Assembly: GCF_041685465.1 (NCBI RefSeq)
Contig: NZ_JAWLFS010000006.1
Span: forward strand, 1-26,273
Length of the DNA stretch: 26,273 nt
Direction of reading: 5' to 3'
Source: Rhodosalinus sp041685465
Lineage (GTDB): Bacteria; Pseudomonadota; Alphaproteobacteria; Rhodobacterales; Rhodobacteraceae
Part shown: one piece after another, positions 14,178-21,100 of the stretch
Position numbering within the stretch: the stretch's first letter is position 1
Layout: the number at the start of each line of letters is the position of its first letter
Program-made: the position numbers and the translations under genes
The notes under the pieces: generated by a model
Told to the model about the DNA's origin: nothing
What the model saw: the letters and a program-made list of their open reading frames with translations, nothing else
Database searches by the model: none

Positions 14178-15073
14178 CAGCCGCGCACCCAGAGGAACAA
14201 CCCCGCCCGGTCGAGCGCCGCGACCGTCGCGTCCCGGTCGAGCACCATGACGCCGCCCGCCTCGATCACCACGCCGGCGAGCCCGGCGGCGGCCACGCCC
14301 TCCGCGGTGCGCGGGCCGATGGCGGGCAGATCCGCGCGCCGGTCCTGATCGGGCTTCGGCGCCTTGTAGAGAAGGCCCGCGCGCGCGGCCTCCTCGCCCC
14401 CCTGCCCCGAGAGCCAGTCCGCCGCGCCCCCGAGGACGTCGCCCATCATGTCGGCGGCCCAGCTGAAGGGGTCGCCCGGGGCATCCCCCGGCCCCGGCGC
14501 CTGCGGCGGCGCGAGGCGGGCGAGCATGGCGTCCGTGCCCTCCGGCCCCTCGCGGGCGAGCACCCGGTCGCCCCGGATCGCGCAGGCCTGCCCCTGATCG
14601 GCGGCGCCCATCTCGGCGACAACCTCGGCGCCGAGCCGCGCCTCCGCGTCGGTCTCCGGTCCGGGCCGCGCAGCCGTCAACACGCCCGCGGGCGGCAGCA
14701 GCCCCGGCGCGGCCTCATGCGCCGCGACCACCGCGAAGCCCTCGCCCTCCAGAATGGCGATCAGCGCGCGCAGCGCCCCGTCGTCGCCGAGGCGCAGCGC
14801 GTCGCGCAGCCGCGGCACCAGCGGCAGCGTGGCGTCGTCGAGCGCGCCGAGGTCGATCTCGGGCCGGCGCACGCCGCCGCAGAGGCAGACCTGCGTCACA
14901 CCCTGCGCCTTGAGCGTGGCCATCAGCCCGCCGAGCTGTTCGAGACGGAAGGTCAGGTCGGGCGTCAGCCCCTCGGGCGCGTGGCCACGCAGCGCGCAGA
15001 CGAGCGGGCGGCGCGCCTGTGCCGCGGCGACGGCAGCGGGCAGCGTTCCCTCCCCTGCGATCAGCGCCAGCAT
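14177..15073 (-). CDS. lpxI: UDP-2,3-diacylglucosamine diphosphatase LpxI (DUF1009)
   Basis: The 298-residue enzyme hydrolyses UDP-2,3-diacylglucosamine to lipid X plus UMP, replacing LpxH in many Alphaproteobacteria. The N-terminal IAGEGTLPAAV, CGGVRRPEI, GEGF and EGTDAML blocks and the C-terminal KAPKPDQDRRADLPAIGP block, where family acidic catalytic residues lie, are visible. Compared with the core family pattern, about 40 extra residues (roughly 189-230, proline/glycine-rich then a short amphipathic stretch) sit between EGTDAML and the KxPKPxQD block. The start at 15073 is five nucleotides after the lpxA stop. Longer upstream open frame is shadow sequence of lpxA. Confidence 0.93.
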   Translation of the reverse strand: MLALIAGEGTLPAAVAAAQARRPLVCALRGHAPEGLTPDLTFRLEQLGGLMATLKAQGVTQVCLCGGVRRPEIDLGALDDATLPLVPRLRDALRLGDDGALRALIAILEGEGFAVVAAHEAAPGLLPPAGVLTAARPGPETDAEARLGAEVVAEMGAADQGQACAIRGDRVLAREGPEGTDAMLARLAPPQAPGPGDAPGDPFSWAADMMGDVLGGAADWLSGQGGEEAARAGLLYKAPKPDQDRRADLPAIGPRTAEGVAAAGLAGVVIEAGGVMVLDRDATVAALDRAGLFLWVRG

Positions 15074-15078
15074 TCCGC

Positions 15079-15864
15079 TCACCCCGGCGTCAGGAAGGAG
15101 CGATCGCTGCCGGCGAGCACGAAATCGACGATTTCGCGGACATACGCGCTCCGCGTCTCCTCGCCGAGGCGGCGCGCGCGGTCCTGAAACGCGCCCTCGC
15201 CCTGCGCGAGCATCTGGAAGGCGGCACGCAGCGCGGTGATGTCCTCGCGCGAGACGCCGCGGCGCTTCAGCCCGACGAGGTTCAGCCCGTCGAGCCGCCC
15301 GCGCGGCGCCTGCACGAGACCGTGCGGGATCACGTCGTTGGTGACCATCGTCACCGCGCCGATGATCGCGCCGCGCCCGATGCGGACGAACTGGTGCACG
15401 CCGGACAGCCCGCCCACGATCACCTCGTCCTCGAGCACGCAGTGCCCGGCGAGCGCGGCGTTGTTGACGAGGATCACCCGGTCGCCGATCTGCACGTCGT
15501 GCGCCACGTGGCACCCGGCCATGAAGAGCCCGTCGTCGCCCACGCGCGTGACGCCGCCGCCGCCCTCGGTGCCGCAGTTCATGGTGACATGCTCGCGGAT
15601 GCGGTTGCGCGCGCCGATCTCGAGGCGCGTGCGCTCGCCGCGGAACTTCAGGTCCTGCGGCACCTCGCCGATCACCGCGAAGGGAAAGATCACCGTCCCG
15701 GCGCCGATCCGCGTGGCGCCGGAGACGACGACATGGCTGCGCAGCTCGACGCCCGGGCCGAGCTCCACCTCCGGCCCGACGTGGCAGAAAGGGCCGATCG
15801 CGCAGCCCTCGCCGAGCGTCGCCCCCGGTTCGACGACGGCAGAGGGGTGGATCGTCGCGCTCAA
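15079..15864 (-). CDS. lpxA: acyl-ACP--UDP-N-acetylglucosamine O-acyltransferase (TTG start)
   Basis: The 261-residue left-handed beta-helix acyltransferase performs the first step of lipid A synthesis. Hexapeptide repeats run from about 5 to 180, with the catalytic-type His122 in CHVAHDVQIG and the VHQF block at 156-159. The C-terminal helical part starts at GLKRRGVSRE. The protein must begin at or near SATIHPSAVV to match the family, and the only start there is TTG at 15864-15862. That TTG overlaps the fabZ stop as TTGA. No ATG or GTG fits. Residue Ala170 occupies the place that, aligned by eye on VHQF, corresponds to the acyl-length ruler Gly173 of the E. coli enzyme. Confidence 0.94.
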   Translation of the reverse strand: MSATIHPSAVVEPGATLGEGCAIGPFCHVGPEVELGPGVELRSHVVVSGATRIGAGTVIFPFAVIGEVPQDLKFRGERTRLEIGARNRIREHVTMNCGTEGGGGVTRVGDDGLFMAGCHVAHDVQIGDRVILVNNAALAGHCVLEDEVIVGGLSGVHQFVRIGRGAIIGAVTMVTNDVIPHGLVQAPRGRLDGLNLVGLKRRGVSREDITALRAAFQMLAQGEGAFQDRARRLGEETRSAYVREIVDFVLAGSDRSFLTPG

Positions 15865-16331
15865 GCCGGCGCCCCGCCGCTCTGGTCGAACATCGCGGAG
15901 AACTCGGCCTCGGCGGCGAGTTCGCCCGCCACCTCGGCGCGGCCCGAGAATTTCCAGACCTTGCCGCCCGGCTTGCCGCGCAGCGTCTCGATCCGCATCT
16001 CGAGCACGTCGCCCGGGACCACCTTGCGGCGGAACTTCGCCTTGTCGATTCCCATGAAGTAGAGAAGCAGCCGCTGGTCCGCGAGATCGAGCGCCACGCC
16101 CACCATCACGCCGGCGGTCTGCGCCATCGCCTCGACGATCGTGACGCCGGGCATGATCGGGTGGCCGGGGAAATGCCCCTGGAAATGGGGCTCGTTCGCG
16201 GTGACGTTCTTGATACCCGTGGCCGCCTGCGTGCCCTCGATCCCCTCGACCCTGTCCACGAGAAGAAAGGGATATCTGTGCGGCAGGATGCGCTGAATGA
16301 GCTGGATATCGGCGGTCTGGGGCTCGGTCAT
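15861..16331 (-). CDS. fabZ: 3-hydroxyacyl-ACP dehydratase
   Basis: The 156-residue hot-dog-fold enzyme dehydrates 3-hydroxyacyl-ACP in fatty acid elongation and competes with LpxA for 3-hydroxyacyl-ACP. It has ILPHRYPFLLVDRV at 15-28 and the active-site segment GHFPGHPIMPGVTIVEAMAQ, giving His53 and Glu67 as catalytic residues. GGAG at 16338-16341 lies six nucleotides upstream of the ATG. Its stop overlaps the lpxA TTG start, so the two are translated in close coupling. Confidence 0.96.
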   Translation of the reverse strand: MTEPQTADIQLIQRILPHRYPFLLVDRVEGIEGTQAATGIKNVTANEPHFQGHFPGHPIMPGVTIVEAMAQTAGVMVGVALDLADQRLLLYFMGIDKAKFRRKVVPGDVLEMRIETLRGKPGGKVWKFSGRAEVAGELAAEAEFSAMFDQSGGAPA

Positions 16332-16366
16332 CGGCGGCTCCGGAAAGGGTCACGTTCTGCTAGCAA

Positions 16367-16383
16367 GCCCCGCAGGGCGGGGC
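16367..16383. other. perfect hairpin in the skp-fabZ gap
   Basis: GCCCCGC at 16367-16373 and GCGGGGC at 16377-16383 form a 7-bp stem around AGG, in the 59-bp gap between the skp stop and the fabZ start. There is no T run in either direction. It could slow transcription or protect the mRNA; many Proteobacteria carry lpxD at this place. Confidence 0.5.
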
Positions 16384-16390
16384 AAGGCGC

Positions 16391-17110
16391 TCAGGGCAGC
16401 ACGTCCCCGGCCGTCGGGTCCGGCTCCTCCCCGCCGTCGGACGGCGAGGCAGGCGGGGTCACCGTGAGGCCGTCGGGCGCGGGCTCATCGGGCGACGGCG
16501 CCTCGGTCCGCGGCGGCGCGACCTCGGGCGTCTCGGGGATGTCCGGAGAGATCGTCGCGTCGAGCCGCTCGATCGCGCGGTCGGTCACATCCACGGCGTC
16601 GAGGCTCATGAACACGGACCGTGCCTCCACGATCACCGCCGCGCCGGCGTCCCGCATGATCTCCTCCAGAACCGGCTGTGCGGCCTCGATGAAGGTGCGG
16701 CGGGCGGCGTCGTTGCGCGCCGCGAGGGCACGCGCCTTGGCGTCCTGCTCGCGGCGAATGCGCATCACGCGCTCGTCGAAGGCGTCGGCTTCGGCCCGGA
16801 AGGCCTCGGGGGCCATCCCGGCCCGACGGTCGGTCAACTCGCGTTCCTCCTCCGCGAGCTCGGCCTCGATGCGGCGGTTCTCCGCGGCGAGTTCGGCGCC
16901 CTGCTCTTCGAGCTCCTCGGCCACGCGGCGCCCGTAGGCCGATTCGGCGTAGAGGCGCTCGGGGTCGACGGTGAGCACCGGGCTCTGCACCGTGCCGGTG
17001 ACGAAACCGCTTCGCCCCTGATCCTGTGCCGCCGCGACGCTCGACATGAGCGCAAAAAGCGCCAGCGCCAGCGTCGTGAGACCCGTCCGGCAGAGACCCG
17101 AGAGGCACAC
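16391..17110 (-). CDS. skp: OmpH/Skp-family periplasmic chaperone with long acidic tail
   Basis: The 239-residue precursor has a signal peptide with likely cleavage after Ala28 (AAA-QD). The Skp core runs from about 43 (SPVLTVDPERLYAES) to 190, with a long charged helical region at about 60-135 consistent with the coiled tentacles that hold unfolded outer-membrane proteins. About 50 C-terminal residues (190-239) are proline-, acidic- and serine-rich with no counterpart in classical Skp. The start is GTG at 17110, four nucleotides after the bamA stop. An internal ATG at residue 22 would destroy the signal peptide. Its place after bamA fits a role in supplying BAM with substrates. Confidence 0.9.
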   Translation of the reverse strand: MCLSGLCRTGLTTLALALFALMSSVAAAQDQGRSGFVTGTVQSPVLTVDPERLYAESAYGRRVAEELEEQGAELAAENRRIEAELAEEERELTDRRAGMAPEAFRAEADAFDERVMRIRREQDAKARALAARNDAARRTFIEAAQPVLEEIMRDAGAAVIVEARSVFMSLDAVDVTDRAIERLDATISPDIPETPEVAPPRTEAPSPDEPAPDGLTVTPPASPSDGGEEPDPTAGDVLP

Positions 17111-17114
17111 GGCG

Positions 17115-19442
17115 TCAGAAGTCGGTCGAGATCGTCAGGTCGAAGTTCTGCGCTTCGTCATGCGGGCGCTTTTCGAGGGCCTCGGAGAAGTTGAAGCGAA
17201 GCGGTCCGATCGGCGTATCCCAGAACACCGAGAAACCGATCGTCTGACGCAGCGAGAAATCCTCGTAGAGCACATCGGAGTTCGTGTCCTCGAGGCTCCA
17301 GAGCGATCCGGCGTCGTAAAAGACGCCACCGGTGATTCCGACCTCTTCCGGCAGGCCGAGGGGAAACTCGGCCTCGAACCGGGCGACGGCGTACATCTCC
17401 CCGCCGAGGGCGTCGTCGACGCTGTCGCCCACGTTGCGTTCGCGCGGGCCGATCCCGTCGAGCGTGAAACCGCGCATCCGCCGCGGCCCGAGGAAGAACC
17501 GGTCGGTCACGCGGCTGGAGCCGCTGGAATAGTTGAGCGCGCCACCCTCGAGGGACGCGCGCAGGGTCACTTCCTCGTTCCAGACGCGCCGCTGCGCGAC
17601 GGCACGGGCGCGGGTCTCCACGAAGGTGTTGTCGCCGCCGATGCCGCCGAAGTCCTGCCCGAATTCGAGCAGGATGCCCGCGTCGGGATCGAGGCCGCTG
17701 CGCCGCGTGTCGTAGCTGATCGTGTAGCCCACCGAGCTGTTCCACTCGTCGCCGCGGTCGATCTCGTCGCTGATGATGCGCCCCACGTTCGGGCCCTCGT
17801 CGGAAAGCTCCGTGTATTCGGCGGTGTAATTGAGGCCGAGCCGCGCGCTTTCCGTCAGCGGGAACTCGAAGGAGGGCCGGAAGCGTCCCGTCGCGGTGTC
17901 ATAGCTCGCCAGAAGGTTGTCCGTCTCGCGATACGAGAGATCGAACCCGAAGCGAAGGTCACGCCCGAGGAAGGCCGGTTCCGTAAACCCGAGTTCGTAG
18001 ACACGGTCGTCCTCGCCGGTGGAGACCTGCAGCGAGAAGCGCTGCCCGCGTCCGAGAAAGTTGCGCTCCTGGAAGCGGACCACGGCGCCGAAGCCCGCGG
18101 TGCTGGAATAGGTGCCGCCGAAGGTCAGGCTGCCGGTCGGCTGCTCCTCGACGTCGACGTCCACGATCACCTGTTCCCCGCTCGACCCTTCGCGGGCATC
18201 GACGTTGGCCGACGCGAAGAGGTCGAGGGCCCGGATGCGTTCGGCCGCCGCGCGGATCTCGCGGGGATTGAAGGGATCACCCTCGGCGACGCGGAACTGG
18301 CGACGGATCACGCGGTCGAGCGTCGAGGTGTTGCCCTCGATGTCGATGCGCTCGATGAAGATGCGCGGGCCGCGCTCCAGCCGGTAGGCGACATCGAGCG
18401 TCTGCATCCGGTCGTTGCGGCTGATCTCGGGCTGGACGCGCACGAAGTCGAGCCCGCGATCCACCGCCAGTCGCTCGAGCCGGGCGATATCGTTGTCGAC
18501 GCGGGACGGCGAGTAGACCTGCCCGGGGCTGGACCGGACGACCTCCTGGAACTCTGCCGGGTCGACGTCCGGCAGATCGCTCGTCACCGTCAGCTCGCCG
18601 AAGCGGAAACGCTGCCCCTCCTGCACGTTGAAGGTCACGAAGTAGGCGTCGCGCTCGTCGGCGAGTTCGGCGTTGACCGAGGTGATCTCGAAATCGACGT
18701 AGCCGCGCGAATTGTAGAAGTCGGTCAGAAGCTGCTGGTCGAACTCGATCCGGTCGGCGACCAGCGTGTCGGACTGGATGAAGGCGCGCAGGACGCCGGC
18801 CTGCTTGGTCTCCAGCACGCGGCGCAGGCGGCGGTCGGAGAAGGCGTCGTTGCCGACGAAGCCGATGCGCTCGATCTCGACCACGTCCCCTTCGAACACC
18901 TCGAAGACCAGATCGACGCGGTTGTCGCCCCGCTCGATCACGCGCGGAGTGACCCGGGCTGCAATACGGCCCTGTGCCTCGTAGGCCTCGACGATGGACG
19001 TGACGTCGCTTTCGACCTGCGCGGGATTGAAGACGCGCCGGGGCTGCACGTCGACCAGGTCGCTCAACTGATCGTCGTCGATGCGACGGTTTCCCTCGAA
19101 TGAGATTTCGTTGATCGTCGGGTACTCGGCGACGCGGATCACGAGGCGCGTGCCCTGCGGGTCGATCTCGACGGTCTCGAAGAGGCCGCTGTCGAGGATC
19201 CGGCGATACGCCCGGTTCAGTTCGGCGGCCGAGACGGTCTCGCCGCGGGCGATGCCGGCATAGCTGAGGATGGTGCTCGGCTGGATGCGCTCGTTGCCGT
19301 CGATCTCGACCGAGGTGAAGCGGTACTCCTGCGCCTCGGCCGGCGCGCCGGCCATGCTCGCGCCCGTCGCCAGAACGACCGCGAAAAGCCACGCCGTGAG
19401 AACACCGCCGCGCGGCGACGCGGCCCCCGATCGCTTCTGCAT
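17115..19442 (-). CDS. bamA: outer membrane protein assembly factor BamA
   Basis: This is the core of the BAM complex, inserting beta-barrel proteins into the outer membrane (775 residues with this start). A signal peptide ends near Ala37 (AEA-QEY). POTRA repeats fill about 40-365, with recurring VxxIxFxGN-type segments such as INEISFEGNRRI and VEIERIGFVGN. The barrel follows, with the lid-lock motif RRMRGF (usual VRGF) and a terminal phenylalanine (TDF) as the outer-membrane targeting signal. Alternative in-frame ATGs are at 19463 and 19487. GGAGGG abuts the first of these, too close for ribosome binding, and the second lies inside the probable promoter. 19442 is therefore preferred, but the start is uncertain. 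Confidence 0.94.
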   Translation of the reverse strand: MQKRSGAASPRGGVLTAWLFAVVLATGASMAGAPAEAQEYRFTSVEIDGNERIQPSTILSYAGIARGETVSAAELNRAYRRILDSGLFETVEIDPQGTRLVIRVAEYPTINEISFEGNRRIDDDQLSDLVDVQPRRVFNPAQVESDVTSIVEAYEAQGRIAARVTPRVIERGDNRVDLVFEVFEGDVVEIERIGFVGNDAFSDRRLRRVLETKQAGVLRAFIQSDTLVADRIEFDQQLLTDFYNSRGYVDFEITSVNAELADERDAYFVTFNVQEGQRFRFGELTVTSDLPDVDPAEFQEVVRSSPGQVYSPSRVDNDIARLERLAVDRGLDFVRVQPEISRNDRMQTLDVAYRLERGPRIFIERIDIEGNTSTLDRVIRRQFRVAEGDPFNPREIRAAAERIRALDLFASANVDAREGSSGEQVIVDVDVEEQPTGSLTFGGTYSSTAGFGAVVRFQERNFLGRGQRFSLQVSTGEDDRVYELGFTEPAFLGRDLRFGFDLSYRETDNLLASYDTATGRFRPSFEFPLTESARLGLNYTAEYTELSDEGPNVGRIISDEIDRGDEWNSSVGYTISYDTRRSGLDPDAGILLEFGQDFGGIGGDNTFVETRARAVAQRRVWNEEVTLRASLEGGALNYSSGSSRVTDRFFLGPRRMRGFTLDGIGPRERNVGDSVDDALGGEMYAVARFEAEFPLGLPEEVGITGGVFYDAGSLWSLEDTNSDVLYEDFSLRQTIGFSVFWDTPIGPLRFNFSEALEKRPHDEAQNFDLTISTDF

Positions 19443-19474
19443 CACGCCAACCCGTTCCGACATCCCTCCGGGCG

Positions 19475-19503
19475 GTGGTATCGGCATCGCACCGGGTTGT
19501 CAA
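19475..19503 (-). promoter_or_regulatory. candidate internal promoter before bamA
   Basis: On the minus strand a perfect TTGACA at 19503-19498 is followed after 17 bp by TACCAC at 19480-19475. The -35 box is consensus, the -10 box poor. Transcription would begin near 19468, leaving a leader of about 25 nt before the ATG at 19442. It would allow bamA-lpxB to be expressed independently of pyrH-rseP. Confidence 0.4.
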
Positions 19504-19538
19504 AGCCGCGCGGGTCGGTGCGCGCTGCCGCGCCGGCC

Positions 19539-19673
19539 TCACACGAGCGCCAGAAAGGCGCCCAGACCGAGGCCGATGAGGATCGCCGCCGGATAGGCGA
19601 TCCAGTCCCAGTTCAGCGCGAGAAGCGCGCCGATGCTTCGGCCGCCGTGGCGCAGGGTGTCCATCGTCTGCAT
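19539..19673 (-). CDS. small membrane peptide between rseP and bamA (44 residues), function unknown
   Basis: Reading leftward from the ATG at 19673, the frame encodes 44 residues: a short basic N-terminus (TLRHGGRSIG) and then an almost continuous hydrophobic stretch from about 14 to 44 with WDWIAYPAAILIG in its middle. It ends TGA at 19539. GGAG at 19676-19679 is only two bases from this ATG. The ATG three codons later (19664) has an 11-base spacing, so the product could be 41 residues. The composition is that of a membrane-embedded peptide and not of random GC-rich translation. It lies 72 bp after rseP on the same strand. I cannot name it. Confidence 0.5.
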   Translation of the reverse strand: MQTMDTLRHGGRSIGALLALNWDWIAYPAAILIGLGLGAFLALV

Positions 19674-19745
19674 CGCTCCGCTGCCTTCAGTATCTGACGC
19701 GACAGAGCGTAACGCACCAATGTGGCAGGATTTCGGCGCCGCAGC

Positions 19746-21089
19746 TCAGGGGCAGAAGAGGTCGTTGAAGATCGCGAAGGCCATGAGCGACAGGATCGCG
19801 ACCAGCCCCGCGCCCATCAGCGCCTGAAGCGCGCGCTCGGACGGCGGCCGCCCGGACACGGCCTCATAGGCATGAAAGACGAGGTGCCCGCCGTCCAGCA
19901 CCGGCACGGGGAAGAGGTTCAGAAGCCCCACGGCCGTCGAGAGCACCGCGATGAACCAGACGAAGCTGAGCGCCCCCTGGCTCGCCATCGCGCCCGAGGT
20001 CTCGGCGATGCCGATCGGTCCGGACAGGTTGCAGGAACTGATCGCGCCGGTCACCATGTGCCAGAGGCCCGAGAGCGAGCCCTGGATCACCGTGCCGACC
20101 TGCGCCACGCCGCCCCAGAGCGCCTCGAAGGGGCCGACCATCGCGGTCGCGGGCTCGAAGACCATGCCGCCGATGATGCCGATGCGCCAGTGCGTCTCGA
20201 ACCCGCCGCCGGGCTGCGGCTCGTCGGTGCGCTTGGGCTCGAGCGTGCGCGCGAGCGTTTCACCGTCGCGCCAGACGGTGAGCGCGAGCGGCGTGCCCTC
20301 GGAGCGCTCCACGATCTCGCGCAGGTCGTCGAAGGCGGCGATCTCTTCCCCGTTCACTTCGGTGATGACGTCACCCGGGCGCAGCCCCGCCGCGAGCGCC
20401 GCGGACTGCGGGATCACCTGCGTCACGATCGGCGGATAGGGATAGGGGCCGGTCACCTCGATCTGCTGCCCGTCGCGGGCGACGAGATACGACAGCTCCG
20501 GCGCGCGCGGGAGCTCTTCCGAGAAGCTCTCGAAGGCCTCCGTCTCCTCGAAGCCCGGCAGCGCCACGCCCGCGATCTCGAGGATGCGGTCGCCCTCCTG
20601 AAGCTCGTTGGTCACCGGCACGGGCCGCAGATCGCCCACGGTGAGCGGCTCGGCGATCTCGCCGCGGGCGAAGAGCACCGCCGCGAAGACCACGATCGAG
20701 AGCGCGAAGTTGAAGACCGGCCCCGCCGCGACGGTCGCCGCGCGCGCCCAGAGCGGCGCCCCGGCCATGGTGTGGCGTTGCTCCTCCGGGCTCATCCCGG
20801 CAAGCGCCTCGGCGTCGGTCCCGCTCGCCGCGTTGGCGTCGCCGAGAAACTTGACGTAGCCCCCGAAGGGCAGCGCGGCGATCTGCCACTGCGTGCCGCG
20901 CCTGTCGGTGCGCGACCAGAGCACCGGCCCGAACCCGAGCGAGAAGACCTCCGCCTCGATCCCCGACCAGCGGCCGACGATGTAATGCCCGTACTCGTGG
21001 ATCGCGACGATCACCGACAGCGCGATCACGAAGGCGAGAATGGTCCAGATCAACCCGCCGAACTGCGGGATCAGGTTCAGCGCGTCCAA
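19746..21089 (-). CDS. rseP: RIP site-2 zinc metalloprotease RseP (TTG start)
   Basis: The 447-residue inner-membrane intramembrane protease cleaves anti-sigma factors and remnant signal peptides. The zinc-binding HEYGH is at 31-35 within the first membrane helix. A PDZ domain lies at about 215-285, and the third zinc ligand is in the LDGGH motif at 398-402 (FPVPVLDGGH). Hydrophobic segments are near 11-30, 117-140, 374-398 and 425-445. The start is TTG at 21089: AGGAG at 21100-21096 stands six bases upstream. MDALNLIPQFGGL matches the usual N-terminus of the family. AGGAG overlaps the dxr stop codon. bamA downstream makes outer-membrane stress the likely context. Confidence 0.95.
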   Translation of the reverse strand: MDALNLIPQFGGLIWTILAFVIALSVIVAIHEYGHYIVGRWSGIEAEVFSLGFGPVLWSRTDRRGTQWQIAALPFGGYVKFLGDANAASGTDAEALAGMSPEEQRHTMAGAPLWARAATVAAGPVFNFALSIVVFAAVLFARGEIAEPLTVGDLRPVPVTNELQEGDRILEIAGVALPGFEETEAFESFSEELPRAPELSYLVARDGQQIEVTGPYPYPPIVTQVIPQSAALAAGLRPGDVITEVNGEEIAAFDDLREIVERSEGTPLALTVWRDGETLARTLEPKRTDEPQPGGGFETHWRIGIIGGMVFEPATAMVGPFEALWGGVAQVGTVIQGSLSGLWHMVTGAISSCNLSGPIGIAETSGAMASQGALSFVWFIAVLSTAVGLLNLFPVPVLDGGHLVFHAYEAVSGRPPSERALQALMGAGLVAILSLMAFAIFNDLFCP

Positions 21090-21095
21090 ATCCGT

Positions 21096-21100
21096 CTCCT
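21096..21100 (-). promoter_or_regulatory. strong ribosome binding site deciding the rseP TTG start
   Basis: AGGAG on the minus strand, six nucleotides before the TTG at 21089. Its first base is the last base of the dxr TGA stop, so ribosomes ending dxr translation are well placed to reinitiate. Confidence 0.8.

Noticed and set aside
14177..15514. LpxI extended N-terminally to 445 residues
   Set aside because: The extra part is shadow sequence of lpxA; family similarity begins at MLALIAGEG (15073).
17046..19103. 685-residue plus-strand ORF opposite bamA
   Set aside because: Antisense shadow of bamA; no recognisable domain, and BamA is supported by POTRA repeats, RGF motif and terminal Phe.
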